NCBI RefSeq assembly: GCF_019704555.1
Contig: NZ_AP024745.1
Coordinates: 11,893,501-11,957,500, forward strand
Source: Actinoplanes sp. L3-i22
GTDB taxonomy: Bacteria > Actinomycetota > Actinomycetes > Mycobacteriales > Micromonosporaceae
Reading direction: 5' to 3'
Length of the DNA stretch: 64,000 nucleotides
The first letter of the stretch is position 1. Each line of letters begins with the position of its first letter. The position numbers and the translations under genes are program-made. A model generated the notes under the pieces. That model did not search any database. It was not told where the DNA came from and saw nothing but the letters and a program-made list of their open reading frames with translations. This document shows positions 32,282-40,699 of this stretch, one piece after another.

Positions 32282-32416
32282 GCGCCCAGCCGCGTCCCGC
32301 CCCTGGGCCGGCTCACTCTTCCACCAGCGCCCAGCCGCGTCCCGCCCCTGGGCCGGCTCGCCCTTCCACCAGCGCTCAGCCGCGTCACGCTCGCGGGCCG
32401 GCTCGGCTTTCCGGCT
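32282..32416. repeat. 45-bp tandem repeat, three units
   Basis: Units start at 32282, 32327 and 32372, around GCGCCCAGCCGCGTCCCGCC. The array occupies most of the gap between the second HAD gene and bpa (32231-32553), which has no other feature. Confidence 0.93.
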
Positions 32417-32553
32417 GGTGCTCAGGGTTGTCTTGCGGGCTTTGAAGCGCCCTGAGCACCAGCCGGGCGGCGGGAGCGCGTTGCGGCCCGGAGCGGCAGC
32501 GGCCGTGCGCGGGATCGGCACGGGCGCGGCTCCACGGCGTACCCAAATCGGGT

Positions 32554-33093
32554 CTAAAGGTATTGACCTGTGGGGCTTTCCGATTTGCCCGGGATGCCCA
32601 TCGGCAGGGCGGGACGGCCCTGGCCGCCGCGGATCTGCTCGAGCTGGAGACGGGCGGCCATCTGCTGCGCGACAAGCGCGGCCTGGATGCCGTGGAACAG
32701 CCCCTCCAGCCAGCCGACCAGCTGCGCCTGGGCGATGCGGATCTCGGACTCGCTCGGCGGTTTGTCGCCCTCGAACGGGAGGGACAGCCGCTCCAGCTCC
32801 TCGCGCAGCTCCGGGGCCAGGCCCTCCTCCAGCTCCTTGATCGACCGCTCGTGGATCTCCCGCAGCCGACCGCGGCTGACCTCGTCGAGCGGAGCGGCCT
32901 TCACCTCCTCGAGCAGCTGCTTGATCATGCTGCCGATGCGCATGACCTTCGCCGGCTGCTCGATCAGGTTGCCCGGCTCCTCGGGGCTCATCGTGCCGTC
33001 CTCCTCGATGGTGCCCAGCGGGCGGCCGTCCGGGCCCACGACGATGACGGAGCCGTCTTCCTTGTGCTCAGTGGTGCGGGTGTCCTCGGTCAT
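32554..33093 (-). CDS. bpa: Bacterial proteasome activator
   Basis: 179 aa. Matches the Bpa/DUF2587 family, which forms a ring that opens the 20S proteasome without ATP. Landmarks: PGNLIEQPAKVMRIGSMIKQLLEEV, RLREIHERSIKELEEGLAPELREEL and LVGWLEGLFHGIQAALVAQQMAARLQLE, plus the terminal GQYL needed to dock the proteasome. The N- and C-termini are disordered, as in relatives. I use ATG 33093 (MTEDTRTTE), the usual N-terminus; ATG 33102 is also in frame. Implies that this organism has a proteasome. Confidence 0.93.
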   Translation of the reverse strand: MTEDTRTTEHKEDGSVIVVGPDGRPLGTIEEDGTMSPEEPGNLIEQPAKVMRIGSMIKQLLEEVKAAPLDEVSRGRLREIHERSIKELEEGLAPELREELERLSLPFEGDKPPSESEIRIAQAQLVGWLEGLFHGIQAALVAQQMAARLQLEQIRGGQGRPALPMGIPGKSESPTGQYL

Positions 33094-33189
33094 GCGAACC
33101 ATCTTTGCGCACGGGATCCAAAGGTGCCCGTGAGGTCAGTGCCTTCTCGGCCCTCAACTCGGCGACGGCTGGGTTGGGGATCGCGGCGG

Positions 33190-34020
33190 CTAGGCCCTCA
33201 ACTCGGCGACGGCGCACTTCACGCTGCCGCCGCCGCGCTTGAGTTCGGAGAGATCCACGTGGACGGGCTGATATCCGGCGGCGCGGACCTTGCGGCCCAT
33301 GTCGATCGCGTCGGTGTTCAGGATCACGTGGCGACCGTCGCTGACCAGGTTCAGGCCGAACGCCTCGGCGTCGGCGCGGTCGGCGAGCACGGCGTCCGGG
33401 AAGAGTTGGGCGAGCACCTGCCGGGAGGCCGGCGAGAACGCCTCCGGGTAGTACGTGACGTGCCGGTCGTCGAGCGCGGCCAGCGCCGTGTCCAGGTGGT
33501 AGAAGGCCGGGTCGATCAGGCGGAGCGAGATCACCGGGCGGCCCAGCGCCTCCTGCGCCTCGGCGTGCGCGGCCGGGTCGGTGCGGAAGCCGTAGCCGGC
33601 CAGGACGATGCCGCCGTAGGCCGCGGGCAGGTACGCGAAGTCGCCCTCACCCTCGTTGACGTGCACCGGAGCGACGAACTTCCAGCTGCCCGCGGTGTCG
33701 TAGAACGCCTGGTGGGCCATCGCCTCGTCAGCGCGCTGCGGATAGCGGAACCGGGCGCCGTAGACCGTGCCGTCCACCGAGAACGCGCCGTTCGCCGAGT
33801 AGACCATGTCCGGCAGGCCCGGCCGGGCGTCCAACACATGCACCACGTGACCGAGATTGATCAGGGTGCTGCGCAGCGATTCCCACTGCTTCACGGCCCG
33901 GACGGCGTCCACTTCCGCGGTGATGTCCATCCACGGGTTGATCGCATACTCGACCGTGAAATGCTCCGGGGGACACATCAGGTATGTCCGTTTCCGCGGG
34001 GCTCGCTCCAAGTGGCTCAT
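33190..34020 (-). CDS. Dimethylarginine dimethylaminohydrolase-like amidinohydrolase
   Basis: 276 aa of the guanidino-modifying superfamily. TYLMCPPEHFTVEYAINPWMD at the start, DMVYSANGAF, EGEGDFAYLP, the catalytic His near PAFYHLDTALAAL and nucleophile Cys in GGGSVKCAVAEL. It is likely to hydrolyse methylated arginine or a similar guanidine compound to citrulline or ornithine products; the exact substrate is uncertain within the superfamily. TACGCT lies 8 nt before ATG 34020. Divergent from an Lrp-type regulator. Confidence 0.85.
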   Translation of the reverse strand: MSHLERAPRKRTYLMCPPEHFTVEYAINPWMDITAEVDAVRAVKQWESLRSTLINLGHVVHVLDARPGLPDMVYSANGAFSVDGTVYGARFRYPQRADEAMAHQAFYDTAGSWKFVAPVHVNEGEGDFAYLPAAYGGIVLAGYGFRTDPAAHAEAQEALGRPVISLRLIDPAFYHLDTALAALDDRHVTYYPEAFSPASRQVLAQLFPDAVLADRADAEAFGLNLVSDGRHVILNTDAIDMGRKVRAAGYQPVHVDLSELKRGGGSVKCAVAELRA

Positions 34021-34028
34021 GAGGTTTT

Positions 34029-34034
34029 AGCGTA
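34029..34034 (-). promoter_or_regulatory. Leaderless-type -10 TACGCT for DDAH-like gene
   Basis: On the minus strand TACGCT lies 8 nt before ATG 34020, within the 68-bp divergent gap shared with the Lrp gene. Confidence 0.55.
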
Positions 34035-34088
34035 GGTAGGCTGCGTTGCAGCAAACAGCTCGAAATCTTGCTCCTCGGAGGCGAATCG

Positions 34089-34550
34089 TTGCAGATGGAC
34101 GCCGTCGACCAGCGAATCATTGCGTTGCTCGTTGCGGACGCCCGCGCTTCGTACGCCGACATCGGGGCCCGGGTGTCACTGTCCGCCCCCGCGGTGAAGC
34201 GCCGGGTGGACCGATTGCGCACGGCCGGGGTGATCAAGGGATTCACCGCAGTGATCGAGCCGGCCGCGGTGGGGTGGACGACCGAGGCTTTCGTGGAGCT
34301 GTTCTGCACCGGGCGGACCACGCCGGCGCAGATCACGGTGGCCACCCGGCGGCATCCGGAGGTGGTCGGCGCCTACACGGTCTCCGGGCAGGCGGATGCC
34401 CTCGTGCACCTGCGTGCGGCCGATATTGGTCACCTGGAGCAGGCGCTGGAGCGGCTGCGCGCCGAGCCGTTCGTCACCTCGACGCGCAGCATGGTGGTGC
34501 TGTCCCGCCTGGTGGAGACACCGACCGCGGTGCCGGCGCTGCCGGATTGA
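34089..34550 (+). CDS. Lrp/AsnC-family regulator
   Basis: 153 aa: an N-terminal helix-turn-helix (VDQRIIALLVADARASYADIGARVSLSAPAVKRRVDRL) and a C-terminal RAM/ligand domain (about 70-145). A GGAGG sits 7 nt before TTG 34089 but 13 nt before ATG 34095, so the TTG is the better start. Divergent from the DDAH-like gene, which it probably controls in response to arginine or a derivative; such Lrp/arginine-enzyme pairs are common. Confidence 0.88.
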   Translation: MQMDAVDQRIIALLVADARASYADIGARVSLSAPAVKRRVDRLRTAGVIKGFTAVIEPAAVGWTTEAFVELFCTGRTTPAQITVATRRHPEVVGAYTVSGQADALVHLRAADIGHLEQALERLRAEPFVTSTRSMVVLSRLVETPTAVPALPD

Positions 34551-34572
34551 CAGCGCCGGGCCGGTCGTCGAA

Positions 34573-35643
34573 CTAGAGGTACATCCCGGTGCGGTGGTCG
34601 TCCTCGTTCTTCGGCGGGGTGGGCTTGTCGCCCTCGCCGAAGAAGCGCTTGCCGCCGAACTCGCCGTGCAGCCGATCGTCCAGCTCGTCGGCCAGACCGG
34701 TCATCACCTGCACCGCGAGCATCAGGTGGACGGCCTGGAAGTTGCGGCCGAAGACCGGGATCGACGCCCAGACCGTGTCCTGCGCACAGTAGAGCCGGCC
34801 GATCGGCATCCGGTTGGTGAGCTCGGACAGCTTCACGTAGAGCTGCTCGGTCGGCTCGACCTCGGTCAGGATCGGCGAGAAGACGTCGACCAGCGGCGGA
34901 TTGTCCCGGACCCGGACGAACACCATCGCCGAGCCGGCCCGGATGCCGATGTCGCCGTCCGTGTCGACCTGGAGCTGGTCGACCGTGGTCTTGGACATCG
35001 TGGAGATCACCGTGCGGACCCGCTCCTCGAGCGGCACCTCCTCGCCGGTGACCTCGCCCAGGAGCTCCTCGTCGGTCAGCTCGGTGGCGGAGGTGATCTG
35101 CTCCAGGCCGGGCTCCTGCCGCGCGGTGGCCAGCGGGCCGGCGTCGAGCGGCTCGTCCTCCTCGTCGTGCACGAGGTAGACCAGGAAGGCCGGGTGCGGA
35201 GCCCCGTAGACGTCACGCAGCGTGCGGGAGACGGTGGCGGCCACCGCGGGCGCCTTGGCCTGCTCCGAGCGCAGACCGAACGCGTCGCGCGAGCCGGCCA
35301 GCACGCCGGGCGGGGACCAGCCGAGCGCGACCATGTCGGCGACCGTGGCCCGGTCCATCCGGAACTCGGCCGGCAGCCCGGCGTTGCCCACGGCGAGCGC
35401 CTCGAGCACGCCGGCCGGCAGCACCCGGAGGCTGACCGAGTAGACCGCGGTGCCGGTGCCGGACGCGGTCGGGTCCAGGGTGAGGTCGATCTGGGCGCCG
35501 GACGGCAGGCTGGACAGCATGCCGGCCAGGGCACTGGCGAACTCGCGCCACGCCTCGGTGACCTTGGCCCGTAGGTCGGCCGTGGTCGGTTCGTCGAGCA
35601 ACACGCTCTCGGGCGTGTCGCCCGCCGGGATCTCTGCCGTCAT
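34573..35643 (-). CDS. YbjN/TY-Chap-like protein
   Basis: 356 aa, soluble and acidic. The C-terminal third (EQLYVKLSELTNRMPIGRLYCAQDTVWASIPVFGRNFQAVHLMLAVQVMTGLADELDDRL) resembles the YbjN/type III-chaperone-like fold found in many actinobacterial proteins. The earlier parts may be diverged copies of the same fold. Function unknown. ATG 35643 has GGAGGTG at ideal spacing. The C-terminus ends GMYL, a hydrophobic-Tyr-Leu tail similar to the GQYL tail of Bpa encoded nearby. Confidence 0.55.
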   Translation of the reverse strand: MTAEIPAGDTPESVLLDEPTTADLRAKVTEAWREFASALAGMLSSLPSGAQIDLTLDPTASGTGTAVYSVSLRVLPAGVLEALAVGNAGLPAEFRMDRATVADMVALGWSPPGVLAGSRDAFGLRSEQAKAPAVAATVSRTLRDVYGAPHPAFLVYLVHDEEDEPLDAGPLATARQEPGLEQITSATELTDEELLGEVTGEEVPLEERVRTVISTMSKTTVDQLQVDTDGDIGIRAGSAMVFVRVRDNPPLVDVFSPILTEVEPTEQLYVKLSELTNRMPIGRLYCAQDTVWASIPVFGRNFQAVHLMLAVQVMTGLADELDDRLHGEFGGKRFFGEGDKPTPPKNEDDHRTGMYL

Positions 35644-35839
35644 GATCGCACCTCCATCACCGTCACCCTATCGAGAGCGGCCGTGCTGTAAACGCCCGTC
35701 TCGGGTTCGGTTCCCGGGTTGCGCGTTTTCCCTGCTCCCGTGCCTGCCGTCGGGTTCGCCGCGGTTCGTCCGAGGGGCGCGTCCGAGTGCTTCCGGGCCC
35801 CGGCTCCGACGGCGGATTCCGGGCCCCGGCTGTGGCTGC

Positions 35840-36015
35840 CCGGGATGCCCGCTTTCAGCCCTCGGTCCCTGGCCGGGGCCTCGCGCTCGGGCTCGCGCTT
35901 TCAGCACTCCGGCGGCGCGGGCAGTTACTCCGGGCTGGCGCTTTCAGCCCTCAGTCGGCTCGGGCCCGCGCTTCAGCCTTCAGCTTTCGGTCGGCTCGGG
36001 CTCGCGCTTCCAGTC
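35840..36015. repeat. Irregular repeats derived from the end of the DUF6457 gene
   Basis: The sequence GGCTCGCGCTTTCAGC and TCGGCTCGGG... recurs at intervals and continues into the last codons of the DUF6457 gene (minus strand). The wider gap 35644-35979 shows no gene. Confidence 0.65.
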
Positions 36016-36231
36016 GAGGGCCAGGGCGGTCACCCGTTCGGCGACCTCGGCCGGGTCCGCTCCGCGGCCCACCGCCAGCCCCATCAGGTAGGCCGTGACC
36101 GGCGCCCCCGGACGGATCACGTTGTGTGCCACGTCCCGCGCCATGTCCAGCACCGCCTTGACGGCCACGTCCTCCGGCAGCACGCCCAGCTCCGCCCCGG
36201 CCGCGGCGACCCACCTGTCCAGCTCGTTCAC
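35980..36231 (-). CDS. DUF6457 protein, partner of MobA
   Basis: 83 aa, small helical protein (VNELDRWVAAAGAELGVLPEDVAVKAVLDMARDVAHNVIRPGAPVTAYLMGLAVG). DUF6457 genes sit next to molybdenum cofactor genes in many actinobacteria; function unknown. GTG 36231 overlaps the mobA stop by GTGA, so I prefer it to the GTG three codons upstream. Confidence 0.72.
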   Translation of the reverse strand: MNELDRWVAAAGAELGVLPEDVAVKAVLDMARDVAHNVIRPGAPVTAYLMGLAVGRGADPAEVAERVTALALDWKREPEPTES

Positions 36232-36827
36232 CGCGCCCACTCCTCGGCCGTGCGCAGGTCGTCGTCGGTGTCACAGTCGAACCACGGCGGCGGGCCGGGC
36301 CGGCGCCAGGACACCTCGGCCACCCGCAGCTCGCCGATCAGCTCCCGCACCGGCGCGCCGTGCAGGCCACCCCGTTTCGCGGCGAGCCGGTCGATCGCCG
36401 CACGCAGCGCCGCCGTCTTCCACACCCCGCACAGGATCTGCAGCCGCCCGTCGGTGTCCCGGTAGACCGCGCCCTCCATCGGCGCCGACTCCACCGTCAG
36501 GCGCAGCACGTCGATCGCCTCACCGGTGAGGAACGGCAGATCGGCGGCGAGCAGAGCGGTGTAGGCGATCGGCCCGGGGACCAGCGCGAGGCCCGCCGCG
36601 GCGGCCGCGACCGGACCGCCACCGGGTGGCTCCTCCCGGGTCACATGCACCGGAACCGGCAGGTCAGAGGGGACACGACCGACCACCACACGCGGGTCGG
36701 CGTCGTGCACGGCGGCCAGTACCCGGGTCAGCATCGACTGGCCGGCGACAGCCAGAGTCGGCTTGTCCGCACCGCCCATTCGCCGCGCCGCACCACCGGC
36801 CAGCACCACCGCCGCAAATCCCCCCAC
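36228..36827 (-). CDS. mobA: Molybdenum cofactor guanylyltransferase
   Basis: 199 aa, nucleotidyltransferase adding GMP to molybdopterin to make MGD. Signature FAAVVLAGGAARRMGGADKPTLAV at the N-terminus, then LLAADLPFLTGEAI and a C-terminal WFDCDTDDDLRTAEEW. GTG 36827 has TACGGT 6 nt upstream. Forms an operon with the DUF6457 gene and is back to back with fdhD, consistent with an MGD-dependent formate dehydrogenase elsewhere. Confidence 0.9.
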   Translation of the reverse strand: MGGFAAVVLAGGAARRMGGADKPTLAVAGQSMLTRVLAAVHDADPRVVVGRVPSDLPVPVHVTREEPPGGGPVAAAAAGLALVPGPIAYTALLAADLPFLTGEAIDVLRLTVESAPMEGAVYRDTDGRLQILCGVWKTAALRAAIDRLAAKRGGLHGAPVRELIGELRVAEVSWRRPGPPPWFDCDTDDDLRTAEEWAR

Positions 36828-36833
36828 GTGAGT

Positions 36834-36839
36834 ACCGTA
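36834..36839 (-). promoter_or_regulatory. Leaderless-type -10 TACGGT for mobA
   Basis: On the minus strand TACGGT lies 6 nt before GTG 36827. Confidence 0.6.
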
Positions 36840-36999
36840 TCCCGAGCGACCCGCAGGCGTGTCCACGCGCTCTTGTTGTTCCCGGTTAGGCGGCGTGTGC
36901 GGGGACCCGCTCCCGGGCCGGACGCGGTTGCCGGGACGTCTCCGGGCCGGCGCCGGATTCGGCGAACGTGGCGTTCTCGGCAAGCTCCTCGGGACCCGG

Positions 37000-37120
37000 C
37001 CGCAAGCTCCCGCAGTGGCGTTTCCGCCATCACCTCCACCAGCGCCGCCAGCACCCCGAACTCCCGCGGCGGCGGTTCCGCCAGCACCCCGAACTCCCGC
37101 GGTGGTGTTTTCGCCGGCGC
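37000..37120. repeat. 33-bp tandem repeat between mobA and fdhD
   Basis: GCCAGCACCCCGAACTCCCG recurs at 37047 and 37080 (33 bp), with a partial unit at 37113 and a shorter one before. The array reaches to within 10 bp of the fdhD -10. The remainder of 36840-37000 holds nothing that I can identify. Confidence 0.8.
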
Positions 37121-37124
37121 GACG

Positions 37125-37130
37125 TAAGCT
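37125..37130 (+). promoter_or_regulatory. Leaderless-type -10 TAAGCT for fdhD
   Basis: TAAGCT lies 6 nt before ATG 37137. Confidence 0.6.
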
Positions 37131-37136
37131 CCGGCC

Positions 37137-37964
37137 ATGGGCAGGAGCACGACGCGGCGACCGGTGGTCCGCATCGATCTCGCCGGCCCGCCGGGCAGCG
37201 TGCGGCGGCCGGACGAGCTCGCCGCCGAGGAGCCGCTGGAGATCCGGGTGCGCAAGCAGCCGCTCGCGGTGACCATGCGCACCCCCGGGAACGACATCGA
37301 CCTGGCGATGGGCTTCCTGCTCAGCGAGGGCATGATCGCCGTCGCCGAGGACGTGACCACCGCGCAGCTGTGCGCCGGGACGGACACGCCGAACACCTAC
37401 AACGTGGTGGACATCGTGCTCGGCGCGCACGTGCCGCCGCCGCTCACCGATCCGACCCGGAACTTCTACACCACCAGCTCGTGCGGGGTCTGCGGGAAGG
37501 CCAGCATCGACGCGGTGCGGACCAAATCGCGCTTCGACGTGACCGGCGACCCGTTGCGCGTGCCCGCCGCCACCCTGGCCGAGCTGCCCGGCCGGCTGCG
37601 GGCCGCGCAGCGCACCTTCGACCGGACCGGGGGCCTGCACGCGGCCGGGCTGTTCACCGCGGCCGGCGAGCTGCTCGTGCTGCGGGAGGACGTCGGCCGG
37701 CACAACGCCGTGGACAAGGTGCTCGGCTGGGCGCTGCGGGAGGGTCGGCTGCCGCTGACCGGGCACGTGCTGATGGTCTCCGGGCGGGCCAGTTTCGAGC
37801 TCACCCAGAAGGCCTGGATGGCCGGGCTGCCGCTGCTCGCCGCGGTCTCCGCCCCGAGCACCCTCGCGGTCGAGCTCGCCGACGAGGCCGGGATGACGCT
37901 GGTCGGCTTCCTCCGCGGGCAGACCATGAACGTTTACGCCGGCGTGGAGCGCGTCACAGTCTGA
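37137..37964 (+). CDS. fdhD: Formate dehydrogenase accessory sulfurtransferase
   Basis: 275 aa. FdhD passes sulfur from a cysteine desulfurase to the Mo-bisMGD of formate dehydrogenase. Recognised by AAEEPLEIRVRKQPLAVTMRTPGND, DLAMGFLLSEGMI, the essential Cys loop TTSSCGVCGKAS, LHAAGLF and LREDVGRHNAVDKVLG. Complete by length. Divergent from mobA; no formate dehydrogenase genes lie in the window. Confidence 0.95.
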   Translation: MGRSTTRRPVVRIDLAGPPGSVRRPDELAAEEPLEIRVRKQPLAVTMRTPGNDIDLAMGFLLSEGMIAVAEDVTTAQLCAGTDTPNTYNVVDIVLGAHVPPPLTDPTRNFYTTSSCGVCGKASIDAVRTKSRFDVTGDPLRVPAATLAELPGRLRAAQRTFDRTGGLHAAGLFTAAGELLVLREDVGRHNAVDKVLGWALREGRLPLTGHVLMVSGRASFELTQKAWMAGLPLLAAVSAPSTLAVELADEAGMTLVGFLRGQTMNVYAGVERVTV

Positions 37965-38091
37965 CCACACGACATCCCCCTGTCGGCCACTCGTCGTATC
38001 CATTTACCTTCATCCATGCCAGCGCGGCATCGACATGCAGCACTGCCGCCGGATCCGGTGGCGCCGACCGGGTCCCACCCGGCCGGCGCTC

Positions 38092-39090
38092 TCATCGGTG
38101 CCCCCGGACCCGCAGCATCTGCGGTGACAGGCCGAAGCCCAGCACGTTGTGCAGCAGGCCGGCCAGCTCGTGCCGCGGCTCCTCGGCCAGCGCCCGGTCG
38201 ATCGCGACCCGGGCCAGCGAGCCCCGCCCGGCCTGCCACGCGGTGAAGCCGAGCAGGCAGGCCGGCGGCGCCACGTAGGCCGGCTCGACCCGGCGCAGCA
38301 CGTCGGTCCAGAGCCGGATCCGCCAGTCGTGCGCGGTGGCGGCCCGGTCCAGCGCGAAGTCCTCCACCGACCGCTCGACCAGCAGCGCGCCGAGCCAGGC
38401 GATCTCGTCCGGCTCGAGCGAACCGCCGGAGCGGTAGCACTTCTCCGCCGCCCGGACCGCGAGCCGGCCCTGTTGGCGGACCAGCCGCCCGTACCGTTCC
38501 GCGGTCAGGTCCTCGGCGATCAGGTCGGTGAAGCGGCGCCGGGCCCGCTCGGTGGCCCGGACCATCTCGGCCCGCTCCGCCCCGCCGACCGCGGCCACCT
38601 GCGCGGTCAGATCCTTCCGGCTGGGCAGCGCGACCTGGCCCTGGAAGGTGGCCTCGGCGGCGATCACGCTGTCCCCCGGCAGGCAGGGCGTGCCCTCCGG
38701 CGGACAGCAGGACGGATCGCTGCACAGGTAGGACCACCAGCGGTCGTCGCTGACCCGCATCACGTCGAGCACCTCGAGGCCGCGCCCACGCACCGCCTCG
38801 GCGCTGCGCAACACCGCCGGAAGCACCCGGGGCGGCGGCCCGTAGCCGACGATGGCCACCAGTTTCGACCGCTGCCGGGCGACGGCGGCGGCCACCTCGT
38901 TCGCCGCGACCCGGACGTCGGCCTCGGTCCAGTCGGGCGGTGGCAGGTCGTGGCAGACCGCGAACTCGATCCGCGAGCCGATCAGGCCGACCGTGGCGAC
39001 GCTGTGGTGCGGGTGATAGCCGAGCACGAACGGGACGATCGCGATCAGGTCGGCGGGGGTCCGGACGGCGAGGCTGCAGTTGGCTGTCAT
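38092..39090 (-). CDS. DUF4192 family protein
   Basis: 332 aa, actinobacterial family of unknown function. Hallmarks: VRTPADLIAIVPFVLGYHPHHSVATVGL at the start, a middle region SYLCSDPSCCPPEGTPCLPGDSVIAAEATFQG with four Cys that may bind metal, and a C-terminal helical half with LLGFTAWQAGRGSLARVAIDRAL. Cytoplasmic. A dyad of two DnaA-box-like sequences lies 53-71 bp upstream. Confidence 0.85.
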   Translation of the reverse strand: MTANCSLAVRTPADLIAIVPFVLGYHPHHSVATVGLIGSRIEFAVCHDLPPPDWTEADVRVAANEVAAAVARQRSKLVAIVGYGPPPRVLPAVLRSAEAVRGRGLEVLDVMRVSDDRWWSYLCSDPSCCPPEGTPCLPGDSVIAAEATFQGQVALPSRKDLTAQVAAVGGAERAEMVRATERARRRFTDLIAEDLTAERYGRLVRQQGRLAVRAAEKCYRSGGSLEPDEIAWLGALLVERSVEDFALDRAATAHDWRIRLWTDVLRRVEPAYVAPPACLLGFTAWQAGRGSLARVAIDRALAEEPRHELAGLLHNVLGFGLSPQMLRVRGHR

Positions 39091-39142
39091 GCCGGGCAGC
39101 TTGGCCCGGTCCGCGCGCTCGGCGAGTGCCTTTCTCGGCGCC

Positions 39143-39161
39143 TGTGGACAACTCGTCCACA
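39143..39161. promoter_or_regulatory. Inverted pair of DnaA-box-like 9-mers
   Basis: TGTGGACAA (TTGTCCACA on the minus strand) at 39143 and TCGTCCACA at 39153, forming a perfect CCTGTGGAC-N5-GTCCACAGG dyad upstream of the DUF4192 gene. Confidence 0.5.
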
Positions 39162-39177
39162 GGCGGGGGCGCTTCGG

Positions 39178-39681
39178 TCAGTTACGGAAGGGCAGACCCT
39201 GCAGCTCCAGGCCCTCCTGCTGCCAGGCGTGGGCGTGCCGGTCCAGATCCATGGTGAGCTCGATCGAGGAGACCACGTCGTAGCCGGCGGCGTGCAGGCT
39301 GCGGATCGCCTCCACGTTCCGCGACGCCGGCGAGATCGTCAGCGAGGTCATGCTCCGCTTCTTGGCCTCGGCCGCGACGTGTTGCAGCAGCTTGCGGCCG
39401 ACCCCCTTGTGCCGGTGGGTGACCGTGACGATCACCGGCTCGACCTCGCCCGCACGGTTTCGCATGATCAGGCCGACCATGCCGATCACCCCGTCGTCGG
39501 CGTGGTCGGCGACCCACAGGCCGCTCAGGTCGAGGCGGGTCAGATACTCCTCGAAACCGGCGCCGCCGTCGTCGTCGAGCTCGCCGTACATCTCGTGCTG
39601 CTGACGTGTCAGCTCAGCCCACAGCCGCCGGCCCGCGGAGTGGTCAGCCGGGCGGTACGAGCGCACTGCGACAGGGGCCAT
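39178..39681 (-). CDS. GNAT-family N-acetyltransferase
   Basis: 167 aa, GCN5-related acetyltransferase fold: VAVRSYRPADHSAGRRLW, LWVADHADDGVIGMVGL, the acetyl-CoA loop VTHRHKGVGRKLLQHV, and AIRSLHAAGYDVVSSIELTMDLD. Acceptor unknown. ATG 39681 (MAPVAVRSY) is the natural start; the frame extends upstream only as low-quality sequence. A CAAAAT hexamer lies 6 nt before the ATG. Confidence 0.88.
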   Translation of the reverse strand: MAPVAVRSYRPADHSAGRRLWAELTRQQHEMYGELDDDGGAGFEEYLTRLDLSGLWVADHADDGVIGMVGLIMRNRAGEVEPVIVTVTHRHKGVGRKLLQHVAAEAKKRSMTSLTISPASRNVEAIRSLHAAGYDVVSSIELTMDLDRHAHAWQQEGLELQGLPFRN

Positions 39682-39737
39682 GCCGACATTTTGCCTCTGA
39701 AATGGGATGTCCGTCACCCGAAGCGCAAGATAACCGG

Positions 39738-40685
39738 GTGGACATGGCGTATCTGCGCGCGCACCCGGAGCATCTCCCGACATTCCTTACCCATCAACGG
39801 ATCCGGGAGACGCCGCTGCGTCGTGGGGTCAGTTCGGCTGCGCGGTTGACGCTGGACGATGGGGTGTCGCTGTTCGCGAAGTCGTGGCCGTCCGGTTCTG
39901 ATCACGCGCCGCCGGGGCCTGCGGCTGCTGCTGACGGGCCCGCGGACCGCACGGCTTCCGCCGCTGGTGCGCCGGATGGGTTCTTCGCGGCGGAGGCGGC
40001 CGGGTTGCGGTGGCTGCGCGGGGCCGGGGCTGTCGCCGTACCCGAAGTGATCGTCGCTCTTCCGAATTTGATCGCGATGGAATGGGTGGAGCCGGGCGAC
40101 GTGGGCCAATCGGCTGCGGAGACTTTCGGACGCGGCCTGGCGGCGCTCCACCGCAGCGGCGCGGAAACTTTCGGCGCGCCCTGGGCCGGCTGGATCGGAC
40201 CGCTGCCGCTCGACAACACGCCGTCCGACGGACCCTGGTGCTCCTGGTTCGCCGAGCGTCGACTGCTTCCCTACCTGCGGATTTCTGCCGATCAAGGTGC
40301 GCTTTCCGGCGCCGACACCGCTCTGGTCGAGGAGATCATCAAGACAATTGATCGGTACGGGGTGGAGGAGCCGCCCGCGCGAATCCATGGTGATCTGTGG
40401 CCCGGAAATCTCCTGTGGGGAGCGGACGGGCGTGGGTGGCTCGTCGATCCCGCGGCACACGGCGGTCATCGGGAGACCGATCTGGCGACGATGTCGCTGT
40501 TCGGCGGGGTGGAGCGGCTGGACGTGATCCTCGGGGCCTATCGGGCGGAGTGGCCGCTCGCGGACGGGTGGCAGCGGCGCGTGCCGCTGCATCAGCTGCA
40601 TCTCCTGCTCGTGCACACGGCGGCCTTCGGCGCGGGCTTCCGTGGTGCCGTGGTCTCGGCGGCGCAGGCGATCCTACGCGGCTGA
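39738..40685 (+). CDS. Fructosamine kinase family protein
   Basis: 315 aa, kinase-like fold of the fructosamine/ketosamine-3-kinase family, which phosphorylates glycated amines to repair protein glycation. LFAKSWP for the nucleotide Lys, EAAGLRWLRGAGAVAVPEV, IAMEWVEPGD hinge, HGDLWPGNLLWG catalytic loop and GWLVDPAAHGGHRETDLATMSLFGG metal site. GTG 39738 or ATG 39744 are both possible starts. Residues about 55-85 are an Ala/Pro/Gly-rich insertion. Confidence 0.85.
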   Translation: MDMAYLRAHPEHLPTFLTHQRIRETPLRRGVSSAARLTLDDGVSLFAKSWPSGSDHAPPGPAAAADGPADRTASAAGAPDGFFAAEAAGLRWLRGAGAVAVPEVIVALPNLIAMEWVEPGDVGQSAAETFGRGLAALHRSGAETFGAPWAGWIGPLPLDNTPSDGPWCSWFAERRLLPYLRISADQGALSGADTALVEEIIKTIDRYGVEEPPARIHGDLWPGNLLWGADGRGWLVDPAAHGGHRETDLATMSLFGGVERLDVILGAYRAEWPLADGWQRRVPLHQLHLLLVHTAAFGAGFRGAVVSAAQAILRG

Positions 40686-40699
40686 GCCGGCCGGCCGAT

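Noticed and set aside
35951..36274. 107-codon minus-strand ORF overlapping DUF6457 and mobA
   Set aside because: A shadow frame of two recognisable genes that overlap by GTGA.
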